Below are positions 40,119 through 48,874 of a DNA stretch of 64,000 nt, piece after piece. The translations under genes and the position numbers were made by a program. This stretch comes from Siccirubricoccus soli. Lineage in GTDB: Bacteria; Pseudomonadota; Alphaproteobacteria; Acetobacterales; Acetobacteraceae. Each line of letters begins with the position of its first letter. Positions within the stretch are counted from its first letter, which is position 1. The stretch lies in the NCBI RefSeq assembly GCF_024178315.1, contig NZ_JAMZIK010000048.1:1-64000 (forward strand), in the 5' to 3' direction. The notes under the pieces are model-generated. The model was given only the letters and a program-made list of their open reading frames with translations, did no database searches and had not been told where the DNA came from.

Positions 40119-41201
40119 ATGGTTGGTCATGGCGACGTGGGTCAGGCCCATGAGAAGGAGGGCGCCTCCCGGACCGGAGCGGCGGCCCCCGCCACGCGCA
40201 CCGAACTGGAGCAGGCGGCGCGCGTGGCCCTTCGGCACGACTTCCACGAGCCTTCGAAGACGCACATCGTCTGGTGCCCGGGCATCGGCCGGGGTGCCGC
40301 CAAAGGCTTCGGTGACGCGGCGGACGAGGCGCTCCGCATGTTCCGTCGCCGCCTGAAGGAGCTCCTGGACACGGCCGCGCCGTCCGATCTGGAGCGTTGG
40401 CGCCACAACCTCGCCCAGGATCAGGCGGAGCGCCTGCGAGAGGCGCTGGTCCGCTCGCTGGCCGCCCGCGAGCGTGTGGGCGAGTACAGTCTCGGGCTCG
40501 ACCCCTCCCAAACCGCGTTGCTCGCCGGTGAGCCCGGAAGCGTGCCGTCCAACGAACGCATCGTCGAGGCGTTGCGCGAAGGGCTGGCCATTCTTCGGGC
40601 GGCCGCACGCGACCGGACGCTCGACGAGATGCGGGCGGCGGTCGCGGACCACGAGCGGGCGCTGCGCGAGGGCCGCCGTGACCGCGGTGACGCGCCCGTC
40701 TACCGAACGGTCCGCATGGACGCCGAGACACATGCGAGGCTGCAGCTCCAGGCGCACGAGATCGGCGTGAAGCTCCAGGAGCTCTGCCGCCACCTGCTCG
40801 GGCTCCACCTCCACCTGCACGGCCTCGCCCCCGCGGAGGGGGATGTCGGGACCACGTCCGCAGCGGCGCCCTCGGATCCGTTCGCGAATCTCGACAGGGC
40901 GGCCTTCGCCAAGGTCGCGAAGGCCACGCGCATGCGGAAGGCGGTACTCGCGGCCATTCGGGACGGGCGCGTCGTGAATCTCCCATTGGTTGTCGCCGCG
41001 AGGATCGGGGCGGCCATGCCGGTGCCGGTGCCCGCGAACGACGTCGTCGGTCACGCGGCCTCGGGCGCACAACTCCCCCCGGCGATGGCGGCCCGGGCGG
41101 TGGGGAAGCCCACGGCGGGCGAGCGCGGCATGACCCTCGAGGAGGTCGCGCGCGACGCGGGGATGTCGGCCGAGGAAATCAAGGAAATGCTGTCCGAATA
41201 G
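40119..41201 (+). CDS. RHH/HTH DNA-binding protein, partner of the helicase gene
   Basis: A 360-residue cytoplasmic protein from the ATG at 40119 (GGAG 10 nt upstream). N-terminal 190 residues are helical, with an Arg/Glu-rich coil (RWRHNLAQDQAERLREALVR). Residues 196-227 (VRMDAETHARLQ..GVKLQELCRHLL) look like a ribbon-helix-helix repressor; 262-305 (FAKVAKATRMRKAVLAAIRDG..PLVVAARIGAAM) look like an XRE-type HTH; 338-358 (TLEEVARDAGMSAEEIKEML) is a third HTH-like pair of helices. No family name is recognised. The large protease-helicase gene starts 15 bases downstream, so they are one operon. ImmA/IrrE proteases usually act on XRE-type repressors, so this is the likely substrate or autorepressor. 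Confidence 0.7.
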   Translation: MVGHGDVGQAHEKEGASRTGAAAPATRTELEQAARVALRHDFHEPSKTHIVWCPGIGRGAAKGFGDAADEALRMFRRRLKELLDTAAPSDLERWRHNLAQDQAERLREALVRSLAARERVGEYSLGLDPSQTALLAGEPGSVPSNERIVEALREGLAILRAAARDRTLDEMRAAVADHERALREGRRDRGDAPVYRTVRMDAETHARLQLQAHEIGVKLQELCRHLLGLHLHLHGLAPAEGDVGTTSAAAPSDPFANLDRAAFAKVAKATRMRKAVLAAIRDGRVVNLPLVVAARIGAAMPVPVPANDVVGHAASGAQLPPAMAARAVGKPTAGERGMTLEEVARDAGMSAEEIKEMLSE

Positions 41202-41216
41202 CCAGGGCGCGCGGCG

Positions 41217-44200
41217 ATGAACTCCTTCGATGCCGCGCGGCTCGCGGCACGCGCCCTCCGCGATGCGGCGGCCGCGAAGGCTACGGGACCGGGGATCCTC
41301 GCTCTCGCTGGGGCGGCGGCCGAGCACCTCGACTTCGAGGTCTCCTGGGTTGACCCTTCCAGTCCGCTCCTCCACGGCACGATGGCCTTCCTCGACGCCC
41401 AGGCGGGGACGATTGTCTGCGCCAGGTCGGGCGACGACGGGGAGAGGGCGCTGCTCCTCGCGCACGAGCTCGGGCACGAGGCCGTCCACCGCCTCACCGC
41501 AGGTCACGACGCGCTCGCCGCGGCGGGCACCGCCAGATCCGCAGTCCGCTTGTCCGACTACGGTCCCCGTGAACGGCGGGAACTGGAGGCGGAGGTCTTC
41601 GCCCGTGAGTTCGCGCTGCCGCGCGCAGAGGCGCGGCACCTCCACATCGACGAGGCGCTGACCGCGGCGGCCATCGAAGCGCGCACCGGCCTGCCGCGCG
41701 GCGCAGTCGAGAGGCAGCTCCTCGACTCCCTCCTGCTGCCCGACGTGGCGCCGCCCCCGCCAAGCGGCGGAGCGGCGCCCGGGCTCGACCCGTCGCAGGA
41801 GGCCGCGGTGACGCACGGGAGCGGGCCGCTGCTGCTGTCCGCGGGGCCGGGCACCGGCAAGACCCGCACGCTCGTCGCCCGGGTGCGCCACCTCGTCGAG
41901 AGGGGTGCCGATCCGGCCTCCGTCCTCGTGCTGACCTTCTCCAACCGCGCGGCCGCCGAGGCGTCGGAACGGATCTGCGCGGCCTTGCCCGATGACGGCC
42001 CCAGGGTTTGGGTCGGCACCTTCCACCAGTTCGGGATGGACCTCATCCGCAGGCACGCCGAGCGGCTGGACCTGCCGCGGAGTCCGATCCTGCTCGACCG
42101 GGCGGCAGCGGTCGAGGCGCTGGAGGACCTGCTCGCGACGCTCGACCTCGCGCACCACCGGAACCTCTGGGCGCCGGAGAGGCTGCTGAAGGATGTTCTG
42201 AGCGCCGTCTCCCGCGCAAAGGACGAGCTGGTCGGGCCGGACCGCTACGAGGAGCTGGCCTCCGCGATGCTCGCGGCGGCCGACGGTGACCCGGCTGGGA
42301 TCGAGGCCGCGGAGCGGGCGGCGGAGGTCGCCCGCGTGTACCGGGCGTATCAGGACAAGCTCCTGGAACTCGGAGCGGTCGATTTCGGCGACCAGGTGAT
42401 GCTGCCCGCGCTTCTCCTGGAGGGGGATCCCGCGCTGGCGGCCGAGCTGCGGGGGCGTCACCGCCACGTCCTCGTGGACGAGTACCAGGACGTGAACCGC
42501 GCGAGCATCCGCCTCCTGCGGGCGCTCGTCGGCCCGGGCGGGGAGGTCTGGGCCGTCGGCGACGCGCGGCAGGCGATCTACCGCTTCCGAGGCGCCTCCT
42601 CCGCCAGCATGTCCCGGTTTGCGGAGGACTTCGGCCCACACGCCCCGCACAGCCTCGGAGTCAACTACCGCTCCTCTGCCGAGGTGGTCCGCACCTTCCT
42701 GGATTTCTCCCGCGGGATGACCGGCGCGGAGGGCGCGCCCGAACCGGCCCTGGAGGCCCGTCGGGGAGAGGCTGGCCATGCGCCGGTTCTGACCGAGTGC
42801 CCGGACGACGACGCCGAGGTGGCGGCGGTGGTCGCGGCCGTGGCGGAGCTGGCGGGGCGCGGGGTCCGCAACGGCCAGCAGGCGGTCCTGTGCCGCGGGA
42901 ACGCCCAGGTCGAGGAGATTTCGGGCGCCCTCGAGGCCGCGGGCATCCCGGTGCTCCGCCTCGGGAACGTCTTGGAGCGGGACGAGGTGCGGGATCTCCT
43001 CAGCATCCTGAGCCTCGCGGCCGACACGACCGGGGCGGGGCTGCCGCGCGTCGGGTCGCTCCCGCGTTACGGCCTGAGCCTCCAGGATGTCCGGGTCGCC
43101 GCCACGGCGCTGGGCTCAGACGAGCGCACCGTGCTGGAGTCGCTCGGGGACCTGTCCGCCCTGACCGGCTTGTCGACTGCCGGTGCGGCCGGTCTCGCCC
43201 GCCTGCGCGACGATCTCGCGTGCCACACCCCGTTCTCGTCGCCGTGGACGCTGCTGGCGACGCTGATGATGGACCGCACCCGCTGGCTCGCGGATCTGGC
43301 TGCGGGCGGAGGTGTCGAGGCGCAGATGCGTTGCTTGGCCGTCTGGAACCTGATGGAGGCGGTGCGTACCCAACCACCAGGCCGGGCCGGGCCGCCGGTC
43401 GCGCGCTTCCTGCGGCGCCTGCGGCGAGTGGCAATGCTCGGAGAGGCGCGCTCGCTCGGCGACGTCCCGGAGGCCGCCCGGAGCCTGGACGCGGTCCACG
43501 TCATGACCGTGCACGGCAGCAAGGGTCTCGAGTTCGAGGCGGTGCATCTGCCGGGGCTTCATGAGCGTGGCTTTCCGCTTTCGTACACCGCGCCCGTCTG
43601 CCCACCGCCCCACGGACTCGTCGACGCTGCCGTTGAGGCAGCGGCGGCCGGTGCCGAAGCCGAGGAGGAGTGCCTCTTCTTCGTCGCGCTGTCGCGGGCG
43701 AAGACGCACCTGCGGCTGTACCGAAGCGGGGCGACCTCCGGGAAGAGGAGGCAGTCCCGCAAGCAATCGCCGTATCTTGCGAGGATCGCCCCTGCATTGA
43801 CGCTGGCGGCCGCGGCGCCGGTGGCGTCGGTGCCGGGGCCGACCGACGCGCACGTCGTCGTCTCCTGGCCCGCGGGTGGCCCCAGCGTGCGCGCCCACCA
43901 CATCGAGCAGTTGCGGCGATGCCCGAGGAGGCTCCTCCACACGGTGCTGCTCGGCATCCGGGCCGCCCGGCAGACGGGGCCTTTCGCCATGACCCATGAC
44001 TGCGTCCAGCGATTGATCGCCCGGCTCGCCAACGGCGAGGGCGCCGTGCCGGGGGATCTCGCGGACTTGGAAGCCGTGTTCGACGGCTTCTGGCTGGAGC
44101 ATGGGCCCCACGATCACGGCTACGCGGCGCATTACCGTGCTCTCGGCTCGAAGCTGGTGGCAGCCTTGCACGAGCGGCTCGAAGGGCGGGGGCGCCTCGC

Positions 44201-44618
44201 CCCCGGGTCGCACACTGCCTCTGTCGACGGGGTGCATGTGGTCGTGCGAGCCGACGATACGTCGACCGCGGAGGGCGTACGGGTTCTGCGCCGCATCCGC
44301 ACCGGCAGCGACCGCTCGGACGACAAGGACATGAGCGAGGTGCTGCTCCACCTCGCTGCCCAGTCCACGTCAGGTGGCGCCCTCGGCCGCGCCGAGGTGG
44401 CGAGCCTAACCGATGGGCGCGTGCGATCGGTTGAGTTCACCAACAGGGTGTTGGTGAACCGGACGAAGACCTTGAAGGAGCTCAGTGGTCAGCTGACGGC
44501 CGGGCACTTTCCCGTCACACCGAAATCCGACACGTGCCCGCGCTGCCCACACTGGTTCGCCTGCGGCCGCCTTCCGGCCGGGGAACTCGTCCTCGACGGC
44601 CTTGGGAAGGCGGCGTGA
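41217..44618 (+). CDS. ImmA/IrrE protease-UvrD helicase-Fe-S nuclease-fold fusion
   Basis: A 1133-residue protein. Residues 1-175: ImmA/IrrE-type zinc protease, HELGH at 83-87 (zinc ligands His83, His87, catalytic Glu84) and third ligand region LEAEVFAREFALP (Glu124). Residues 190-840: SF1 UvrD/Rep helicase, Walker A GPGTGKT 210-216, motif II LVDEYQD 419-425, motif III VGDARQAIYRFRGA 447-460, motif IV LGVNYRS 480-486, motif V MTVHGSKGLEFEAVHLPG 763-780, motif VI ALSRAKTHLRLY 824-835. Residues 890-1133: AddB-like PD-(D/E)XK fold with Cys902 and CPRCPHWFACG (Cys1107, 1110, 1116), an Fe-S pattern. The expected catalytic DYK reads RIR near 1027, so nuclease activity may be lost. Probably DNA damage or phage defence. 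Confidence 0.85.
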   Translation: MNSFDAARLAARALRDAAAAKATGPGILALAGAAAEHLDFEVSWVDPSSPLLHGTMAFLDAQAGTIVCARSGDDGERALLLAHELGHEAVHRLTAGHDALAAAGTARSAVRLSDYGPRERRELEAEVFAREFALPRAEARHLHIDEALTAAAIEARTGLPRGAVERQLLDSLLLPDVAPPPPSGGAAPGLDPSQEAAVTHGSGPLLLSAGPGTGKTRTLVARVRHLVERGADPASVLVLTFSNRAAAEASERICAALPDDGPRVWVGTFHQFGMDLIRRHAERLDLPRSPILLDRAAAVEALEDLLATLDLAHHRNLWAPERLLKDVLSAVSRAKDELVGPDRYEELASAMLAAADGDPAGIEAAERAAEVARVYRAYQDKLLELGAVDFGDQVMLPALLLEGDPALAAELRGRHRHVLVDEYQDVNRASIRLLRALVGPGGEVWAVGDARQAIYRFRGASSASMSRFAEDFGPHAPHSLGVNYRSSAEVVRTFLDFSRGMTGAEGAPEPALEARRGEAGHAPVLTECPDDDAEVAAVVAAVAELAGRGVRNGQQAVLCRGNAQVEEISGALEAAGIPVLRLGNVLERDEVRDLLSILSLAADTTGAGLPRVGSLPRYGLSLQDVRVAATALGSDERTVLESLGDLSALTGLSTAGAAGLARLRDDLACHTPFSSPWTLLATLMMDRTRWLADLAAGGGVEAQMRCLAVWNLMEAVRTQPPGRAGPPVARFLRRLRRVAMLGEARSLGDVPEAARSLDAVHVMTVHGSKGLEFEAVHLPGLHERGFPLSYTAPVCPPPHGLVDAAVEAAAAGAEAEEECLFFVALSRAKTHLRLYRSGATSGKRRQSRKQSPYLARIAPALTLAAAAPVASVPGPTDAHVVVSWPAGGPSVRAHHIEQLRRCPRRLLHTVLLGIRAARQTGPFAMTHDCVQRLIARLANGEGAVPGDLADLEAVFDGFWLEHGPHDHGYAAHYRALGSKLVAALHERLEGRGRLAPGSHTASVDGVHVVVRADDTSTAEGVRVLRRIRTGSDRSDDKDMSEVLLHLAAQSTSGGALGRAEVASLTDGRVRSVEFTNRVLVNRTKTLKELSGQLTAGHFPVTPKSDTCPRCPHWFACGRLPAGELVLDGLGKAA

Positions 44619-45154
44619 GCGAGGCGTTCGGGAGGCTCGCGATGCCGTTGGACGTCTCTCGCGCATCGGCAAGGAAAACTGGCGTGGGTCGCCACGCATT
44701 TGACAGCTCGCCTGACCGGCCTGCCGCGTTCGCATGCGGTGCCCCGGACTGAAGCGTCCCGGCTCAGCCTGCGCCTCTCCGCCGGACCCGCGGCGGATGC
44801 GGTGAAGAAGCGGTCCACCATGTCCCAAAATCCCACGTAAGAAAGGCCGTTCCGAGCTACCTCGACCCAAGAATCGACTTAACGGGGCCGATTTGTCCCG
44901 AAATCCAACATAAGGGATGGCGCTGGCCGGGACGGCCTGAGCCAACCTCCTCGGCCAAATCGCGGAGCTCCTGTAGGTAGTAGGAGCCAGCCCAGGAAGC
45001 CCGCCTCGTCCAGTGCGTCCGCCTCGAAGATGGCGGAGGGTGACGGCCTGAACTCGGTCGAACCGGAAGCGAGCGGCGGGCCGGGGTTTCGGGCGACTAC
45101 GCCGATAGCAGGCAGGCCCTTCTAGCCCCCGCCGCGCCGGACTATGCTGCCGCC
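44619..45154. other. non-coding region downstream of the helicase gene
   Basis: About 535 bases without a supported gene. A short hairpin (GCGTGG, GTCG loop, CCACGC) lies at 44682-44697, about 64 bases after the helicase stop, and may act as terminator. Two direct repeats lie at 44821-44915. The rest holds no clear promoter, RNA or ORF, though the cus cluster begins at 45155. Confidence 0.45.
44821..44915. repeat. pair of 22-bp direct repeats, possible recombination site
   Basis: TGTCCCAAAATCCCACGTAA (44821-44840, then GA) and TGTCCCGAAATCCAACATAA (44894-44913, then GG) agree at 18 of 22 positions and lie 73 bases apart in the same orientation. Similar TGTCCC...GTAAG cores occur, from memory, near integrase-borne elements, but I cannot name one. 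No recombinase gene is in the window. They could mark an island boundary. Confidence 0.45.
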
Positions 45155-45517
45155 ATGCCCCTCCGCCTCGCCCGGCTGGTCATCGCTGCCATCACGATCG
45201 TCGCCTTCCTCGGCGCCGGTCTGGTGCAGAACATGCCGTCCACGCAGGCGGACACGGCGGGCATGGCCATGATGGCCGACCACGGGGACGGCGGCGCGGC
45301 GATGCCCTGCCACGACACCCAGACGCCACCGTGCCAAGACAAGGTGCCCGGGTGCATGACCGACCTGGGCTGCATCTTCGTGGTCGGCATCCCCGTGCCG
45401 CCCGCGCCCGCCGTCTCGGGCCCGGCCTGGTTCCGGGTGGCCTACTGGCAGTCCGTCCGCCTCGCCGAGGGCCTCTCGCCCGAGCCCTACCTCGGGCCTC
45501 CCATCCGTCTCGTCTGA
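45155..45517 (+). CDS. short Cys/Met/His secreted protein before cusCBA
   Basis: A 120-residue protein with signal or anchor (MPLRLARLVIAAITIVAFLGAGLVQ). Met/His/Cys-rich mature part: GMAMMADHGDGGAAMPCHDTQTPPCQ (split) then VPGCMTDLGCIF, with four Cys, and the end PYLGPPIRLV. Like the proteins at 12705 and 60160 it sits beside metal efflux genes and probably binds copper in the periplasm. DUF2946-like by layout, not verified. Begins the cus cluster; the next gene is 177 bases away. Confidence 0.6.
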   Translation: MPLRLARLVIAAITIVAFLGAGLVQNMPSTQADTAGMAMMADHGDGGAAMPCHDTQTPPCQDKVPGCMTDLGCIFVVGIPVPPAPAVSGPAWFRVAYWQSVRLAEGLSPEPYLGPPIRLV

Positions 45518-45694
45518 GCCGAGCCGCCCGCGCGCCCTTCGGGGCCGCAGCGGCCTCCCCTGCCCTCTCCGGTGTCTCGACGCACGTGGCCTCAGCGGCT
45601 TCGCGGCGCGCCCGGCATCGGGAGAACGGGTTCCTCCAGACGACATAAGCCGCTCGTCGCAAGGCGCGGGCGGCCCACGGAATGGGACACAACG

Positions 45695-46102
45695 ATGCTC
45701 TCCAGGCTCCTGCGCGCGGCCGCGCTCGGCACCGGCGCCGCCGTCTCGACCTCCCTCCTCGCCCCCGCCGCCTTCGCCGCGGCCAGCGACTACCGCTTCG
45801 AGCTGGCCAGCGCCCGCCCCGCCGGGCCCGGCAAGACCGACGTCACCGTCCGCCTGGTCCACGCCCCGGACAACAAACCGGTGCCGGACGCGGTGATCTT
45901 CCAGACCCGGGCCGACATGGCGCCCGCGGGCATGCCGACCATGACCGGCAACGTCGCCCCGCAGGCGGGCCAGCAGCCCGGCACCTACCGGTTCCAGATC
46001 GACACCGGCATGGCCGGGGGCTGGGCGCTGACGCTGGCCGCCAAGGTCCAGGGCGAGCCGGAGACCGTGCGCGCCACGGTCACGTTCAACGCGGCGCAAT
46101 GA
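45695..46102 (+). CDS. FixH/YtkA-like secreted protein of the cus operon
   Basis: A 135-residue exported protein (ATG at 45695, signal to AAFAA). The mature domain (YRFELASARPAGPGKTDVTVRLVHAPDNKPV split) is beta-rich and follows the YtkA/FixH pattern with a VPDAVIFQTRADMAPAGMPTMTG segment and a WALTLAAKVQGEPETV strand near the end. The Met-rich APAGMPTMTG loop is in the right place to bind copper. It ends one base before cusC starts. A comparable beta protein sits before czc at 13089. Confidence 0.72.
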   Translation: MLSRLLRAAALGTGAAVSTSLLAPAAFAAASDYRFELASARPAGPGKTDVTVRLVHAPDNKPVPDAVIFQTRADMAPAGMPTMTGNVAPQAGQQPGTYRFQIDTGMAGGWALTLAAKVQGEPETVRATVTFNAAQ

Positions 46103-46103
46103 G

Positions 46104-47426
46104 ATGCCGCGTCCCGCATGGGGGGCCTCGGCGCCCCCAGGGCGCTCCGGGCGACGGCCCGGTGCCGCCCTCGCGTTCGGTCTGACGCTCGTCCTGCTGG
46201 CTGGGTCGGTTTACGGCCAGTCGAGGACGGCGCAGCGGACCCCAGGGGGAGCACTCCCCGGGGTCACGCTGGAGAGCGTGCTCGCTGTCGCCCGCCAACT
46301 CAGCCCCGAGCTCGCTGCCCGCGCGCTCGACACCGCCGCGGCCCGGGCGCGCGTCACCGTCGCCGGGGCGTTCCCCGACCCAACCGTGCGGGTGATGTCG
46401 GACGACATCGACCGGGAGTCGGGGCCGCGGCCGAACAAGATGGTCTACAGCTTCGAGCAGGACATCCCGCTCTGGGATAGGCGCGACCTGCGGCGCCAGG
46501 TCGCCCGGGCCGAGGTCGGCCAGATGACGGCACAGGCCCAGGCGGCCGACGCCGAACTGGTCGAGCGGGTGAAGGTCGCCTTCGCCCGCTACTACACCTC
46601 CTACGAAGCCGTGCATCGGACAGAGGACCTGCACCGGGCCATCCACGGCGTCGCCCAGGTCGCCCGCGAGCGCTACGCGCAGGGACGCGGCGAGCAGCAG
46701 GAGGTGTTCCGGGCCGAGGTGGAGACCACGCGCGTGGCCACCGAGATCGCGCGCCTCGAGGCGGCCCTCCGGAGCGCCACGGGACAGTTGAATGCGTTGC
46801 TCGTCCGCCCGGCCGATGCTCCGCTCGCCCGACCCGAGCGGCTGCGGCCTCTCCCCGAGGCGCGCGGCCTGAACGCTGCCCGGCTGGCCGAGCGCGCCAG
46901 GGCGGCCAACCCGGCGCTGGCGGCCGACGCAGCCGCCGTCAGCGGCGCGGAGACCAACCGGCGGCTGACGGACAGGAACTGGTACCCCGACATTACCGTC
47001 GGCGCGGCCGCGATCGACCGCTCGGGGTTCGGCCCACCCGGCTACCAGGCCTGGATCGGGATGAAGGTCCCGCTCCAGTGGGGCCTGCGCGAGGCGCAGT
47101 CACGCGAGGCCGTGGCCCAGGCCGGGGCGGCGCGCGCCCGGCTGGAGGCACGCGAGCAGCGGATCCGCAGCGACCTGGCCGAGGCCGTCGCCGGATTCGA
47201 GGGCAGCCGTCGGACCGCCGACCTCATCCGCCGTCAACTCCTCCCGCAGGCCGAGGCTCTCGTACGCTCCGGGGCGGCCGGATACGGCTTCGGCAGAGTG
47301 GACCTCGCCACCGTCCTGCGGGCGCAGCACGATCTCGCCGACTTCCGACTGCAACTCCTCGCCGCCGAGTTCGACGGCCAGCGGCAACTGGCGGCAATCG
47401 AGCGCCTGGTCGGGGGTGATCTATGA
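46104..47426 (+). CDS. cusC: CusC-type outer-membrane efflux channel
   Basis: A 440-residue OEP/TolC-family protein with signal (LAFGLTLVLLAGSVYG). Two repeats of coiled helices (GQMTAQAQAADAELVERVKV, VAFARYYTSYEAVHRTEDLH) and strands (PDPTVRVMSDDIDRESGPRP). Outer-membrane duct for Cu/Ag. First gene of cusCBA; its end overlaps cusB by 4 bases. I start it at the ATG at 46104, one base after the previous stop. Confidence 0.9.
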   Translation: MPRPAWGASAPPGRSGRRPGAALAFGLTLVLLAGSVYGQSRTAQRTPGGALPGVTLESVLAVARQLSPELAARALDTAAARARVTVAGAFPDPTVRVMSDDIDRESGPRPNKMVYSFEQDIPLWDRRDLRRQVARAEVGQMTAQAQAADAELVERVKVAFARYYTSYEAVHRTEDLHRAIHGVAQVARERYAQGRGEQQEVFRAEVETTRVATEIARLEAALRSATGQLNALLVRPADAPLARPERLRPLPEARGLNAARLAERARAANPALAADAAAVSGAETNRRLTDRNWYPDITVGAAAIDRSGFGPPGYQAWIGMKVPLQWGLREAQSREAVAQAGAARARLEAREQRIRSDLAEAVAGFEGSRRTADLIRRQLLPQAEALVRSGAAGYGFGRVDLATVLRAQHDLADFRLQLLAAEFDGQRQLAAIERLVGGDL

Positions 47427-48874
47427 ACCGGCGCCTCCTCGGCGGAGCCTGCCTGCTCGGCATGTCGACCGCTGGCGCGGCTCTCTGGCTGGCCGGTGAC
47501 TGGCTGCCTGCGTTGACCGCCAGGACGGCCGTGGCACAGCAGGCGCCGTCCCCCGCACGCCAGCCGCTCTACTACCAGGATCCATCGGGCAGGCCCGAGT
47601 ACTCGGCGGCGCCAAGGAAAGCCGCCGACGGGCGCGACTTCGTCCCAGTCTACGAGGACATCGGCGCGCCGCCTCAGGCCGCGGCGCCCGCCCGGGCGTC
47701 CTCCGGTGGGCACGGCCGCATCCTCTACTACCGCAACCCGATGGGCCTGCCCGACACCTCGCCGGTGCCCAAGAAGGACTCGATGGGGATGGACTACATC
47801 CCGGTCTACGAGGACGAGGCCAACCAGCCCACGGGCACCGTCACGGTCAGCCCGGAGCGGGTGCAGATGCTCGGGGTCCGAACCGAGGCGGCGGCCGAGC
47901 GCACGATGACCCGCTCCATCCGGGCCGTCGGCACCATCGCCGTCGACGAGCGCCGCCTCGCCGTCGTGGCCCCGCGTTTCGAGGGCTGGATCCAGCGGCT
48001 GCTCGTCAACGAGACGGGGCAGCCGGTGCGCCGCGGCCAGCCGCTGTTCGAGGTCTACAGCCCCGAGCTCGCGGCCGCCGAGCAGGAGTACGTCATCGCC
48101 CGGCAGGCGGAGGGCGCCATGGCGCACGCCGACCCGGCCATGCGCAGCGGCACGGCGGGCATCGCCGCCGCCGCGCTGGCACGCCTGCGCAACTTCGACC
48201 TGCCCGCCGAGGAAGTCGTCCGCCTGCGGCGCACCGGCAGGGTCAGCCGCACACTGACGCTGACCGCGCCGATGGACGGCGTGGTCCTGGAGAAGGTCGC
48301 CATCCAGGGCATGCGCTTCGCGCCGGGCGATACGCTCTACCGCATCGCCGATCTCTCGACCGTCTGGCTGCTGGCCGACGTCTTCGAGCAGGACCTCGGC
48401 CTGGTCGGGCCCGGCCAGGAGGCCAGCATCGCCATAACCGCCTACCCGGACCGGCGGTTCACCGGGAAGGTCACCTTCGTCTACCCGACCCTGAACGCGG
48501 CCACCCGCACGGCCAAGGTGCGCATCGAGATCCCCAACCCGGAGCAACTCCTCAAGCCGGACATGTACGCGACCGTGGAAGTCGCGGCGCCGCTCGGCTC
48601 CACGCCGGTGGTCGCCGTGCCGGACTCCGCGGTGCTCGACAGCGGCACGCGCCAGGTCGTCCTCGTGGAGCGCGCCCCGGGCCGCTACGAGCCGCGCCCG
48701 GTGGCGACCGGGCGCCGGGCCGACGGCCAGGTCGAGATCCGCCAAGGCATCAGGGCGGGCGAGCGGGTCGTGGTCGGCGCCAACTTCCTCATCGACGCCG
48801 AGAGCAACCTGCGGGCCGCGCTCCAGCCCTTCGCGGCGCCTCCGACGCCCACGCAGGAGGGCCAGCGGCCATGA
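47423..48874 (+). CDS. cusB: CusB-type adaptor with two heavy-metal-binding repeats
   Basis: A 483-residue membrane-fusion protein. N-terminal signal or anchor, then two HMBD-type repeats: LYYQDPSGRPEYSAAPRK near residue 49 (the Met of the family changed to Ser) and ILYYRNPMGLPDTSPVPKK near 100 followed by DSMGMDYIPVYED, which keeps its Met. The adaptor proper follows (RVQMLGVRTEAAAER, VAPRFEGWIQRLLVNETGQPV, VLEKVAIQGMRFAPGDTLYR), ending in the beta-barrel and membrane-proximal domain. Overlaps cusC and cusA by 4 bases each. HMBD is typical of Cu/Ag adaptors. Confidence 0.92.
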   Translation: MNRRLLGGACLLGMSTAGAALWLAGDWLPALTARTAVAQQAPSPARQPLYYQDPSGRPEYSAAPRKAADGRDFVPVYEDIGAPPQAAAPARASSGGHGRILYYRNPMGLPDTSPVPKKDSMGMDYIPVYEDEANQPTGTVTVSPERVQMLGVRTEAAAERTMTRSIRAVGTIAVDERRLAVVAPRFEGWIQRLLVNETGQPVRRGQPLFEVYSPELAAAEQEYVIARQAEGAMAHADPAMRSGTAGIAAAALARLRNFDLPAEEVVRLRRTGRVSRTLTLTAPMDGVVLEKVAIQGMRFAPGDTLYRIADLSTVWLLADVFEQDLGLVGPGQEASIAITAYPDRRFTGKVTFVYPTLNAATRTAKVRIEIPNPEQLLKPDMYATVEVAAPLGSTPVVAVPDSAVLDSGTRQVVLVERAPGRYEPRPVATGRRADGQVEIRQGIRAGERVVVGANFLIDAESNLRAALQPFAAPPTPTQEGQRP

